Shown here: in pieces, positions 1-8,338 of the stretch
Position numbering within the stretch: the first letter of the stretch is position 1
Layout: every line of letters starts with the position of its first letter
Source: Gp1-AA133 sp963850425
Lineage (GTDB): Bacteria; Acidobacteriota; Terriglobia; Terriglobales; Acidobacteriaceae
DNA length: 64,000 bases
Reading direction: 5' to 3'
Assembly: GCA_963850425.1 (NCBI GenBank)
Contig: CAWKLF010000002.1
Location: 137,277-201,276, forward strand
Position numbers and translations under genes: made by a program
Notes under the pieces: generated by a model
What the model was told of the DNA's origin: nothing
Seen by the model: the letters and a program-made list of their open reading frames with translations, nothing else
Database searches by the model: none

Positions 1-273
1 TACGAAGAGGATTTGGTTGACCAGCTTTTCAATTCCAGCGAGAAGAGACTAGCTCGGATTCTGCTGTTGCTGGCTCACTTCGGCAAGGAAGGCGTGCACG
101 AGACTCCCATCCCCAACATCAGTCAGGAAACGCTGGCAGAAATGGTTGGCACAACTCGCTCACGGGTTAGCTTTTTTATGAATAGGTTCAGGAAATTGGG
201 ATTCATTGATTATCACGGCGGCGATGCATTACAAGTTCACAGTTCACTTCTCAACGTCGTGCTTCACGATTAG
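1..273 (+). CDS. Crp/Fnr-family transcription regulator, C-terminal part (cut by window edge)
   Basis: The reading frame is open from the first base, so the gene starts outside the window. The visible 90 residues are the DNA-binding end of a Crp/Fnr-type regulator: a helical stretch with SSEKRLARILLLLA, then a winged helix-turn-helix with the family pattern SQETLAEMVGTTRSRVSFFMNRFRKLG. The recognition helix begins TRSRVS, as usual for Crp-type HTH. The nucleotide-binding domain that would show the effector is not visible. Whether this protein acts on the CRP-like palindrome at 28675-28690 cannot be decided from sequence. Confidence 0.85.
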   Translation, partial: YEEDLVDQLFNSSEKRLARILLLLAHFGKEGVHETPIPNISQETLAEMVGTTRSRVSFFMNRFRKLGFIDYHGGDALQVHSSLLNVVLHD

Positions 274-572
274 AACGGTTTTTCCTGGAAGACGGGACCT
301 TATTCTCTTGCAGACATAACGACTCTCGGCTTCGCCATTTCCTTGATAACTTCGGCGAGCGTCGCTTTAGCAGATTGCTTTTTTGTTTTTCTTTTACCCA
401 TACCCTCACGATTTCACGAGTCCGGCCCCGCTACAGGTCAATTGGGATCAGTAATCCTGCTACAATCAAGCTTGGGGTGGTTACCACCTTCTCCTCTTTC
501 AGGTCTTCTGATCTAAGCCAGTCCATCTGAAGTTCTCCCACCTTAGGGCTTTCGACAGAGAGCGGTGTACCC
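274..572. other. intergenic interval
   Basis: About 300 bases between the Crp-type gene and the 60-residue protein. Apart from the possible tiny minus-strand gene at 300-401, I see no RNA gene, repeat or strong terminator. A purine-rich GACAGAGAGCGG lies just before the start codon at 573. Confidence 0.4.
300..401 (-). CDS. possible 33-residue basic small protein
   Basis: A short frame from ATG to TAA encodes 33 residues starting MGKRKTKKQSAKATLAEVIK. It is rich in Lys and Arg at the N-terminus, with a plausible amphipathic helix after it. A GAGGGT stretch lies only 2-3 bases before the ATG, closer than an ideal ribosome binding site. It sits in the otherwise empty 300-base interval between the Crp-type gene and the next small gene. 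Composition looks protein-like, but at this length chance cannot be excluded. Confidence 0.22.
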   Translation of the reverse strand: MGKRKTKKQSAKATLAEVIKEMAKPRVVMSARE

Positions 573-755
573 ATGGCTTTTAAAGCGATTCTGAATGAGG
601 TCGATCAACTCCATAACGTCAGCATTCGACTTGAAGGACTGGCGGAGCAGCACGCTCCCATAACGGAAGCACTGATGACGATTGCGGGAAGCGTTCGCAA
701 CACCGCCACGCTCTTAGAGGTGCTCGTCGCGACTAAGTTTCCGAAGCCGATCTGA
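573..755 (+). CDS. small hypothetical protein (60 aa)
   Basis: Sixty residues beginning MAFKAILNEVDQLHNVSIRL. Acidic and helical in look, with two heptad-like stretches and no membrane segment or Cys. GAGAG lies about 11 bases upstream of the ATG. I do not recognise the family. It ends 59 bases before the convergent response-regulator gene. Plausible as a real gene because of its balanced composition and start context, but no function is claimed. Confidence 0.5.
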   Translation: MAFKAILNEVDQLHNVSIRLEGLAEQHAPITEALMTIAGSVRNTATLLEVLVATKFPKPI

Positions 756-814
756 AAAACAGCAGGCAGACTGTCCAGAGCAACACTGTTGGGGTGAGTA
801 CAACCGCTGGTCGC

Positions 815-1534
815 TCAGGCGTATTTGCGATTCATCAGCGGCTCAATCTCGTGATTGATTTCAAATCTCACCGGCATGCCACATGACTGGCATGTCGTCT
901 GGTGTAAGCCCCCGTTCAGGCTCATCGCCTCCAGTCTGTTGGGACGCAGGCATTTGGGGCACGTGATCATTAGATACCCTGCACTATCTCTTGGCACGTA
1001 TAGCGGAGCGATGTCACTCTTCTTTCCCTCCGCGCGAACAGGAGAAACAGCCAAAAGCTTCCCGACTTCGTGGGAAAGCTCTTGGATGGTGTAATTTCCT
1101 TTTTGTAAGAAAGCGTCCGCCAGAATTCCAACTGGCATTTCCCCCGAACTGTACCCTCCGCTCATTGCAATCGTGGCGATGTGCGGAAACCGCTGACGCA
1201 CGACAGCCAGAAATTCAAAACCCGACATGCGAGTCATATTCAAATCGGAAATGATTAAGTCAGGCAAAGATTTGCTGAGCGAGTGTAGCCCTTCTATTCC
1301 GTCCGCTGCCGTCAGAACCTCATAACCCTCGCCTTCCAAAATCATCCTTGCCGTTTCACGGATTGACGGTTCATCATCCACCACCAGGATGCGAAAGCGG
1401 AATTGGGCGACAGGCTTCGCTCCGGCAATTAGCAGGCTCTCAGACGAAGGTGCTGCGGTTTCGCCCGCGGCCCTACTGTTTTGCTGCTTCTGCATTGAGA
1501 CGTTACGATCCTCTTGTTGTTGGTGGGCAGTCAT
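815..1534 (-). CDS. response regulator: receiver domain with C-terminal zinc-ribbon-like tail
   Basis: Residues about 47-162 form a CheY-like receiver: acidic pair D53/D54, phospho-acceptor D97 in LIISDLNM, conserved S125 (AMSGG) and K145 (LQKG). The first 45 residues look unstructured. In place of a DNA-binding output domain, the C-terminus carries four Cys as C192-x2-C195 and C215-x2-C218 (CPKC and CQSC), a small zinc-ribbon pattern. No histidine kinase is adjacent, so this is an orphan regulator. The output may be protein or nucleic-acid binding through the ribbon. A second in-frame ATG at residue 14 could be the true start. Confidence 0.85.
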   Translation of the reverse strand: MTAHQQQEDRNVSMQKQQNSRAAGETAAPSSESLLIAGAKPVAQFRFRILVVDDEPSIRETARMILEGEGYEVLTAADGIEGLHSLSKSLPDLIISDLNMTRMSGFEFLAVVRQRFPHIATIAMSGGYSSGEMPVGILADAFLQKGNYTIQELSHEVGKLLAVSPVRAEGKKSDIAPLYVPRDSAGYLMITCPKCLRPNRLEAMSLNGGLHQTTCQSCGMPVRFEINHEIEPLMNRKYA

Positions 1535-2145
1535 GAATACCCCCGTTCACCAATGGAAAATCCGACGAATCCAAATGGTATCCGGTACGAAACAAGACAA
1601 TCTGCTCACTATTGACCAGTCAGGGAAACGCCGCCTGCGTACAGCGAAAGGGAGAATAAGGGAGTTGTGCATCGGTGGAACCGAAGGGGAGTTTTCGGGT
1701 TACCGTGCAGTTGCTGGTGCCCCGTGGATGATCCTTGTTCTTGCAGGTTAAATCTTTACCTCTCGCGACCCTTGCAACTATCTGGGTCGATTCTTCCCGC
1801 TCCTTCCACCCCGCTCGGCCAGCTTTAGCCCCCAGCGTCTCAGACCGCAATCAATCGCACAAACTCAGTGTTTCGTTTCGATTAGGCTGGGAGAACGTAA
1901 GATTAGGCAACAGAATTGAGCGTTTCGGCTTCGCCTTTATGTTCATGTTGTGAATCGTGGAAGTAGCGCTTGCGGGGAGCGTAATTCTAAAAACAACTTC
2001 AGACGATGGGCTCCCGACCGACCCCGCCGAATAGTTGGCGAAAATCCCTATAGCACTCACCGACCGTGATTTTGGCGAATAAACGGCGCAAGCTTGTGCT
2101 ATGGCCTGTTTTCGCCAGCCCTCTATTCCGTGTGATAATCCTGCG
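1535..2145. other. intergenic interval without recognisable gene
   Basis: About 610 bases between the minus-strand response regulator and the plus-strand small exported protein. Frames here are short, switch strand and show no recognisable domain. I see no tRNA, strong terminator or dispersed repeat. Promoters for both flanking genes should lie here, but none matches consensus well enough to name. Confidence 0.4.
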
Positions 2146-2523
2146 ATGAAAAGAAAGCTCACTTGCGTGTTGTTTTTGTTGGGATTCCCCACGTCCGTAC
2201 TTTGTGGCCCATTAAAACAGCCCACTTCTCCGATGCAGATTACAGCAGACGAGCGTTCAGGCGATCGTTCATCCGTTGCTCTCAAGAACACTTCCCAAAA
2301 GGCGATCACGCAATACCAGCTCGCGTGTTTCAAGATGGCAGCTGGGAAATACGCTATTGACTGGAGATTCGAGGCAGCCAGTGGGGTGATTGAGACTGGC
2401 GAATCTACACATTACAATGTGTCGGATAAGTCACCGATGGAGGTCTGTCGCACTCGTAACAGTCGTCTCGGGATCGAAAGCGTCATCTTCCAAGACGGAA
2501 CGACGTGGAGTTCGGGAGAATAG
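2146..2523 (+). CDS. small exported hypothetical protein
   Basis: Starting at ATG 2146 gives 125 residues with a clear signal peptide: MKRK, a hydrophobic core LTCVLFLLGFPTSVLC, then a polar mature part. An upstream in-frame ATG at 2101 would put 15 polar residues before the signal, so 2146 is preferred. The mature part (about 100 residues) reads like a small beta-rich domain, with LKNTSQKAITQYQLACF resembling proteins that describe an unforced or comparative property. No known family is recognised. Likely periplasmic or secreted. Confidence 0.6.
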   Translation: MKRKLTCVLFLLGFPTSVLCGPLKQPTSPMQITADERSGDRSSVALKNTSQKAITQYQLACFKMAAGKYAIDWRFEAASGVIETGESTHYNVSDKSPMEVCRTRNSRLGIESVIFQDGTTWSSGE

Positions 2524-2706
2524 TTGGCGTAACATCCTCATTTCACCAAAATCCTTTTCCGTGGGCGACCAGGCCGGGGGATTTTGGTGTAATGGCGCGA
2601 TTTCAACACTTACTCGATTCTAGCTGGTTGAACATGTCGGTTTTGGTGTCTCTTCCCTCCGGATCGCGACCCGTGATCTCATCGATTAGAATGCCTCACG
2701 AAATAC

Positions 2707-4491
2707 GTGCAGGCTTCAGGAGAGCCATTGACCTCTACGACCTCCCCGGCACCTCAGACTTCTCTCACTTCTGCCAACTCAGTGGCGTGGATCGGTGGTC
2801 TCCTGGCGACAATCATCGCAGCTGTACTGATTTTGAGGATTCCTCCACTTGTCCGTCCCTGGCCGCAGAACTACAACCCGACCGGACGTTGGTGGCTGTC
2901 TGCCCTGCTGGCCGCCTTGCCTGTGGTCGTGCTGCTTGGATCGCTGGCGCTGCTGCACATGAAGGCTCATTACTCCGCGCTCCTCGGTCTCGCTACATCG
3001 TTCATCTGCTCAATCTGCATTTTCGGTATGCCAGCCCGCCTGGCCGCCAAGACGGCTGTACTAGGCGCAGGCTACGGCTTGGTGCCGATCGGTTGGATCA
3101 TCCTGAACGTCATCTTCATGTATCAACTCACCTGCGAGGCGGGACTGTTCAAGGTGCTGCGGGAGAGCCTGACAGGGATCACCCAAGACCGTCGCCTGCA
3201 GTTGCTGCTGATCGCTTTCAGCTTCGGCGCGTTCTTTGAAGGCGCAGCCGGCTTTGGCACTCCGGTAGCAGTGACTGCAGCTGTGTTGATCGGTTTGGGG
3301 TTCAATCCCCTCCAGGCGTCGGGGCTGTCGCTGATCGCGAACACTGCGCCGGTGGCGTACGGCGCGATTGGAACTCCACTGATCGCGCTGCAGGGAGTCA
3401 CTGGATTGGATCTTCTGCAGTTGAGCGCCCAAGCGGGACGTATCCTGCCGTTTTTCTCGATTCTGGTGCCGTTCTGGCTGGTGTGGGCATTCGCCGGCTT
3501 TGCAGGAATGATCGAAGTTTGGCCGGCCATTTTAGTGGCAGGCGTATTTTTCGCCATCCCACAATTTCTCATGTCGAACTTCCATGGTCCGTGGCTGGTG
3601 GACGTGGTCGCCGCTGTGGTCTCAATGACGGCTTTGATTGGATTTTTGTTGAAGTGGCGTCCCAAGCGCATCTGGGGCTTTGAGCATGAGGGTGAACGCG
3701 CGGCGCGCGGCGCCCACGGGCACAGTCGGGCGCTCGTGGCAAGAGCTTGGGCGCCCTGGCTGGTTTTGAGCGTTTTAGTTTTCGCGTGGGGGTTACCAAC
3801 CTTGAAGACTGCACTCGACAAGCTATCGGCGCCTAAGTTTGCAGTCGCGGGATTGCATCTGATGATACAGCGCGTCCCACCCGTGGTACGCAAGCCGACA
3901 CCGGAAGCCGCGGTGTATTCGCTGAACTGGCTGACCGCTACTGGGTCGGGCATTGCGGTGGCGGCGGTGATCTCGGGCCTGATCATGGGCTTCACCCCCT
4001 GGAGGATGGCGCACGTATATTGGAAGACGATCGTGCGGGTGCGCTTCTCGTTGCTCACGATCGCGGCCATGCTCTCGATCGGCTACCTCACGCGCTATTC
4101 GGGGCTGGACGCCGCCATGGGCCTTGCCTTTGCCCGCACGGGCGTGTTCTATCCGTTTTTTGGCACCATGCTCGGTTGGTTGGGCGTAGCGCTGACCGGT
4201 TCGGATACCTCGTCGAATGTGCTCTTTGGGAGTCTGCAAAGAATTTCAGCCGAACAAATCGGAGTGCCCTCCACCCTGATGGCGGCCGCGAACAGTTGTG
4301 GCGGCGTGATGGGCAAGATGATTGACGCGCAGAGTATCGTAGTCGCTAGCACCGCGACCGAATGGTACGGACACGAAGGCGACATCTTGCGTTACGTGTT
4401 CTTCCACAGCGTTGTGCTGGCGGCTCTGGTGGGAATCATGGTGACACTGCAGGCTTATGTGTTCCCGTTCACACGTTTGGTGATACGGTAG
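2707..4491 (+). CDS. lldP: L-lactate permease (LctP/LldP family)
   Basis: A 594-residue integral membrane protein of usual LctP length, with about 12-14 hydrophobic segments. Family signatures are present: the stretch FGAFFEGAAGFGTPVAVTAA around residue 178 and NTAPVAYGAIGTPL a little later, plus the late GSDTSSNVLFGSLQ motif. Members import lactate or glycolate with protons. The start is uncertain: GTG 2707 has no good ribosome site, whereas TTG 2728 follows AGGAGAG (2718-2724) at proper spacing, giving a protein seven residues shorter. No lactate dehydrogenase gene is next to it, so it stands alone. Confidence 0.93.
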   Translation: MQASGEPLTSTTSPAPQTSLTSANSVAWIGGLLATIIAAVLILRIPPLVRPWPQNYNPTGRWWLSALLAALPVVVLLGSLALLHMKAHYSALLGLATSFICSICIFGMPARLAAKTAVLGAGYGLVPIGWIILNVIFMYQLTCEAGLFKVLRESLTGITQDRRLQLLLIAFSFGAFFEGAAGFGTPVAVTAAVLIGLGFNPLQASGLSLIANTAPVAYGAIGTPLIALQGVTGLDLLQLSAQAGRILPFFSILVPFWLVWAFAGFAGMIEVWPAILVAGVFFAIPQFLMSNFHGPWLVDVVAAVVSMTALIGFLLKWRPKRIWGFEHEGERAARGAHGHSRALVARAWAPWLVLSVLVFAWGLPTLKTALDKLSAPKFAVAGLHLMIQRVPPVVRKPTPEAAVYSLNWLTATGSGIAVAAVISGLIMGFTPWRMAHVYWKTIVRVRFSLLTIAAMLSIGYLTRYSGLDAAMGLAFARTGVFYPFFGTMLGWLGVALTGSDTSSNVLFGSLQRISAEQIGVPSTLMAAANSCGGVMGKMIDAQSIVVASTATEWYGHEGDILRYVFFHSVVLAALVGIMVTLQAYVFPFTRLVIR

Positions 4492-4646
4492 GCTCCGTTC
4501 AATGTACGTACACGTGGAACACTTTGTTCTGGTGGACCACCCGCCCTTGTTCCGACTCGGCGAAACATCCCCATCTCTGACAATGTCGTTCCCGTGCCGT
4601 TCCGCCGAAAAGGTTCCACTGGAGGAATGGACTGCCCTAAAAAGTC

Positions 4647-5327
4647 TTACCGGAACTGCCAATACGACAATCCCACTCGCATGTGGTGCATCAGGCTGTC
4701 GGGAAAGCTGTACGCAATCGCGATCCCCATGAGCGCGTGCGCGATTGCCAGCGGATACAGGCTGCGGAAAATCCGAAACATTTCCGTGAAGAACAATCCA
4801 CCGAGAAGGGTCAGCCCGGTCAAGGGCAGATTCGGCAGGTGCAGCAGGGCGAACAACACGGAACTCACGAATACGGCCACCCGCGCACCCAGCAGCGCCT
4901 TAAATCGCAGGTAGAAGTACGACTGCAACAAAAACTGCTGTCCTATTGCCCAGATCACATAGGGCCACAGATTCTTGAACTTCGGCCAATCCGGATTCGC
5001 CGGTACCGGATGCCCCATCGCCATCGCGAGCAGCGGAATTGCCACCGATACCACCCCGGCGATCGCGAGAATCAGCAGGGTGCCCCTGCACGAAGGCCAG
5101 ACGAACCCCAGTTCCGCGAGGCTGCGACCTCGAAAACCACACCACAGCACGCTGGCGACTAGTGCAACAATAAGCAGTGTGTGCGCCAGGCTGCGCGGCG
5201 TCCAGAACTCAAGTTCGAGCAGTAGGAAGACGAGAAGGATCTCTCCCCAGACTATCGTTTTTCGGGGAGCCCGCCCCAGGCCGTCACCGGCGGAAGGGGC
5301 GCCATCGGCCACTGGCGCCGTGGCCAT
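4647..5327 (-). CDS. CPBP (CAAX-type) intramembrane protease family protein, probably catalytically altered
   Basis: About 226 residues with seven or eight hydrophobic segments. The C-terminal half has the CPBP layout: motif 2 as FALLH and the last motif as HALMG. Motif 1, normally Glu-Glu-x3-Arg, reads QQFLLQ, so both catalytic glutamates and the arginine are replaced by Gln. It may therefore be a non-proteolytic family member. Start chosen at ATG 5327 (MATAPV), because TATATC lies four bases upstream of it; a longer form from 5360 is possible. It is divergent from the NADH dehydrogenase gene, 59 bases away. Confidence 0.75.
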   Translation of the reverse strand: MATAPVADGAPSAGDGLGRAPRKTIVWGEILLVFLLLELEFWTPRSLAHTLLIVALVASVLWCGFRGRSLAELGFVWPSCRGTLLILAIAGVVSVAIPLLAMAMGHPVPANPDWPKFKNLWPYVIWAIGQQFLLQSYFYLRFKALLGARVAVFVSSVLFALLHLPNLPLTGLTLLGGLFFTEMFRIFRSLYPLAIAHALMGIAIAYSFPDSLMHHMRVGLSYWQFR

Positions 5328-5371
5328 GTTCGATATAAAACTTTTCGTCCCCGGGGGCATGGCGGCAATCT

Positions 5372-5377
5372 TATAAG
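5372..5377 (+). promoter_or_regulatory. -10 hexamer TATAAG of the NADH dehydrogenase gene
   Basis: TATAAG ends nine bases before ATG 5387. With normal -10 to start-site spacing, transcription would begin two or three bases before the ATG, leaving almost no leader. No good -35 element is seen. Confidence 0.4.
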
Positions 5378-5386
5378 TAGGTGTTT

Positions 5387-6715
5387 ATGCCCAGCAAGAA
5401 AACATCTCGCGTATTGATCGTTGGCGCCGGATTCGGCGGCCTGAATGTGGCGCGCTCGCTTGCCAGCGCCCCGGTCTCGGTCACCATCATCGACCGCAAG
5501 AATCACCACACATTCCAGCCGCTGCTCTACCAGGTCGCTACCGGAGGACTCTCCCCAGCGGAAATCGCGGCCCCCATCCGCGCCGTATTTCGTGGCGACT
5601 CCAACGTGGTCACGCTGCTTGAGGAAGCCGAAAGCTTTGACCTCGAGCGCCGCGTCGTGAGGACCGCCGAGCAGGAACTTGCCTATGACTACCTGGTCGT
5701 GGCAGCCGGAGCCACGCACGCCTACTTTGGTCATGACGACTGGGAGCCCTACGCCCCCGGACTGAAGACCATCGAAGATGCGCTCGAAATCCGGCGCCGC
5801 GTTCTGCTCACCTTCGAACTCGCCGAGCGCCAGGTCCTTGCCGGCGCGGCCGAGGAGCCTATCAATCTCGTGGTCGTGGGCGGAGGACCCACGGGCGTCG
5901 AGCTTGCGGGAATACTCGCGGAGATTGCCCGCCACGTGCTCGCGCATGAGTTTCACTCGATTGATCCCGCCCGCGCCCGCATCATCCTGCTCGAAGGCGG
6001 ACCGCGCGTGCTGCCTGCCTATCCCGAAGATCTGTCGCGCAGCGCGGAAGAGCAACTGCGTCACCTGGGCGTCGACGTGCGCACCAACGCGCTGGTCACT
6101 TTGATTGAAGCCGGCGTGGTGCACGTTGGCGACACGCGTATCGTCGCGCCCGTAGTTCTGTGGGCCGCAGGCGTCGCCGCCTCTCCCCTGGGAAAGAAAC
6201 TGGGCGCTCCCTGCGACCGCGCCGGACGCGTGCTTGTGCAGCCCGATCTCAGCATCCCCGGGCACCCCGAGGTCTTCGTCATCGGCGACCTGGCTTCCAT
6301 TCGCCAGAAGAACGGCCAGCCCGTCCCGGGTCTCGCTCCCGCAGCGATTCAGGAAGGCAAGTACGTCGCGAAAACAATTCGCCGCGACCTCGACGGAAAA
6401 GCCCGCCAGCCCTTTCATTACTGGGACAAGGGAACGCTTGCGACCATCGGCCGCAACGCCGCCGTCGCCAAGTTCGGCAAGATTCACATCTCCGGATTCA
6501 TCGCCTGGCTGTCGTGGCTCTTCATCCATATCTACTTTCTCATCGGATTCCGAAACCGCCTGCTGGTGTTCATCCAGTGGTTCTGGTCGTACGCGACCTA
6601 TGAGCGCAGCGCACGCCTCATCACCGGCAAAACCACGCTGCCCGGCTGGTCGGGAATGCACCCATCGGATACCGAGGCTTCGGACGAAAAGTTTCCCGCG
6701 GCCCGCGCCGGGTAG
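5387..6715 (+). CDS. ndh: type II NADH:quinone oxidoreductase (NDH-2)
   Basis: A 442-residue two-Rossmann flavoprotein. The FAD site is RVLIVGAGFGGL at the N-terminus, the NADH site is NLVVVGGGPTGVELAG near residue 160, and the second FAD motif VFVIGDLAS is near residue 300. AAIQEGKYVAK, typical of NDH-2, follows. The C-terminal hydrophobic stretch FIAWLSWLFIHIYFLIGF is the membrane anchor. It oxidises NADH with quinone without pumping protons. With mqnE and a UbiA gene elsewhere in the window, the quinone is probably menaquinone. GTG 5381 is an alternative start. Confidence 0.92.
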   Translation: MPSKKTSRVLIVGAGFGGLNVARSLASAPVSVTIIDRKNHHTFQPLLYQVATGGLSPAEIAAPIRAVFRGDSNVVTLLEEAESFDLERRVVRTAEQELAYDYLVVAAGATHAYFGHDDWEPYAPGLKTIEDALEIRRRVLLTFELAERQVLAGAAEEPINLVVVGGGPTGVELAGILAEIARHVLAHEFHSIDPARARIILLEGGPRVLPAYPEDLSRSAEEQLRHLGVDVRTNALVTLIEAGVVHVGDTRIVAPVVLWAAGVAASPLGKKLGAPCDRAGRVLVQPDLSIPGHPEVFVIGDLASIRQKNGQPVPGLAPAAIQEGKYVAKTIRRDLDGKARQPFHYWDKGTLATIGRNAAVAKFGKIHISGFIAWLSWLFIHIYFLIGFRNRLLVFIQWFWSYATYERSARLITGKTTLPGWSGMHPSDTEASDEKFPAARAG

Positions 6716-6736
6716 TGGCCAACTTGCGCGCCTCGC

Positions 6737-6742
6737 TATAAT
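6737..6742 (+). promoter_or_regulatory. -10 hexamer TATAAT of the TPR gene
   Basis: A perfect TATAAT ends nine bases before the GTG at 6752. This predicts an mRNA with a leader of about two or three bases, and the short gap holds no ribosome binding site. Confidence 0.5.
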
Positions 6743-6751
6743 TGAACTGTC

Positions 6752-8338
6752 GTGCGCACTCTTCGTCTCCTCTTCTATTGTTCCGCGCTTCTGGCCGGAA
6801 GCGCCCGCTGCGCGCGCGCTCAAAGTCAGGCGCGCTCCACCGAAACTATTATTGTCATGCCTTTTGAGAATGCCTCGGGCGCTCCCGGCCTGCAATGGAT
6901 CAGCGAAGCCTTCCCTGCCTTCCTGAGCCAGCGCCTTGCATCCGACACCATCTTTCCCTTGACCCGCGAGGACCGGCTGCGCGCTTACGATCGCGCCGGT
7001 ATTCCTGCCGAGGTGCAGCCGACCCGCGCCAGCATCTATCGCCTGGTCGAGGAAATGGACGTCGATTACGTCCTGCTCGGCCGCTACCGATTCGATGGGC
7101 GCCTCTTCACCGTCACCGCGCAGCTTCTCGACATGCAACATCGCAAGCTTTCGGCTGAGGCCAGCGAGTCGGGCGCGCTGGTCAACCTTATCGAGGTGCA
7201 AACGGCGCTGGCCTGGGACTTGCTTCATTTCCTTGAACCTGGCAGGACAGTGGATCGCCAAACCTTTACCAGCATCACTCCCGCCATACGCCTCGACGCT
7301 TTTGAGAACTACATTCGCGGCATCATCGCCGGCAGCAATGCGGAAAAAATCGCTCACTTCCGCGAAGCGGTGCGGCTGAACCCCGCTTACAACGAAGCAT
7401 GGCTTCATCTAGGCAAGACTTACTTCGAGAATCGCCAGTACGATCCCGCGATCGCTGCCCTGAGCCACGTTCCCCCGACCGACGCGGGCGCCGGCGAAGC
7501 GAACTTCTTCCTGGGTGTCTCTGCCTACAACGTCGGAGATTTCTCACGGGCGCAAAGCGCATTCAACTTCGTTGCCCTGCGTTTGCCTTTGCCGCAGGTT
7601 TACAGCAATCTGGGCGCGGTCGCGAGCCGGCTCGGTAACCAGAAAGAGGCTGCAGAGAACTTTCAGAAAGCCGTGCAGTCCGACTCCAACGATGCCGACT
7701 ACCGCTTCAACCTCGCGTTAGTTCTGGCACAAGCCGGCGAGCGGACCGAAGCGGAGCGGCAACTCAAGGAATGCTTATCCCTCAGCCCTACCGACACGGA
7801 GGCCCGCGCCTTTCTCGACTCTCTGCCCGACAGTTCGCGTACCGGCCAGACTTCGCAGCCACGCATCAAGACAAACTACGATGAAAATTCTTTCCGCCAA
7901 CTCGCGGTGGGGATGCAGTCCGCGGCGGAAGAACGGTTGGCCAAGACCGATCCGGCGACCCATGCTTTGTTTCACGTGGGGCGTGGTCAGGAATTGCTCT
8001 TCAAGGGTTTCGTTGGCGAGGCCCAAAAGCAGTTCCGGGAGGCCGTGGCACTCGATGCCGGCAACGCCGAAGCGCATGCCGGCCTGGCACGTACGCTGGA
8101 AGCTGACAACGATTTCACCGCCGCCCGCGCGGAGGCAGAAAGGGCATTAGGCATCAGGATTTTCGTAGATCCTTTGCTGCTACTCGCGCGGCTCGATTTG
8201 CGAGACAATAAAGCCGACGCAGCCGCGCGCAGCGTCGATCGGGCATTGAAGCTGGAACCCACCAACTCCTCGGCCCAGACCCTGAGACGCGCGGTCGCAG
8301 CCCAGCTGGCGCAGAAAGCGCCGCCGCTGCCCAACTGA
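6752..8338 (+). CDS. exported tetratricopeptide-repeat protein with FlgO/CsgG-like N-terminal domain
   Basis: 528 residues: a signal peptide (MRTLRLLFYCSALLAG, cleavage near ARAQ), then residues about 30-190 resembling the FlgO/CsgG-like domain (IIVMPFENASG, DYVLLGRYRFDG), then TPR repeats to the C-terminus (for example NPAYNEAWLHLGKTYFENRQ, then QVYSNLGAVASRLGNQKEAA). Probably a periplasmic scaffold. The GTG start directly follows a TATAAT box. The stop codon overlaps the next gene's ATG by one base (TGATG), so it is translationally coupled to the NfeD protein, a hint that it acts with that membrane protease system. Confidence 0.82.
   Translation: MRTLRLLFYCSALLAGSARCARAQSQARSTETIIVMPFENASGAPGLQWISEAFPAFLSQRLASDTIFPLTREDRLRAYDRAGIPAEVQPTRASIYRLVEEMDVDYVLLGRYRFDGRLFTVTAQLLDMQHRKLSAEASESGALVNLIEVQTALAWDLLHFLEPGRTVDRQTFTSITPAIRLDAFENYIRGIIAGSNAEKIAHFREAVRLNPAYNEAWLHLGKTYFENRQYDPAIAALSHVPPTDAGAGEANFFLGVSAYNVGDFSRAQSAFNFVALRLPLPQVYSNLGAVASRLGNQKEAAENFQKAVQSDSNDADYRFNLALVLAQAGERTEAERQLKECLSLSPTDTEARAFLDSLPDSSRTGQTSQPRIKTNYDENSFRQLAVGMQSAAEERLAKTDPATHALFHVGRGQELLFKGFVGEAQKQFREAVALDAGNAEAHAGLARTLEADNDFTAARAEAERALGIRIFVDPLLLLARLDLRDNKADAAARSVDRALKLEPTNSSAQTLRRAVAAQLAQKAPPLPN

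Noticed and set aside
1851..2333. 160-codon minus-strand frame overlapping the small exported protein
   Set aside because: Overlaps the better-supported gene with a signal peptide at 2146; no domain, odd composition.
3123..4070. 315-codon minus-strand frame opposite lldP
   Set aside because: Rich in Ala/Pro/Thr as expected for a mirrored membrane-protein gene; no family resemblance.
5252..7408. 718-codon open frame on the minus strand across ndh and the TPR gene
   Set aside because: It lies exactly opposite two well-supported genes, has no recognisable domain and has the composition expected of the complement of GC-rich coding sequence.
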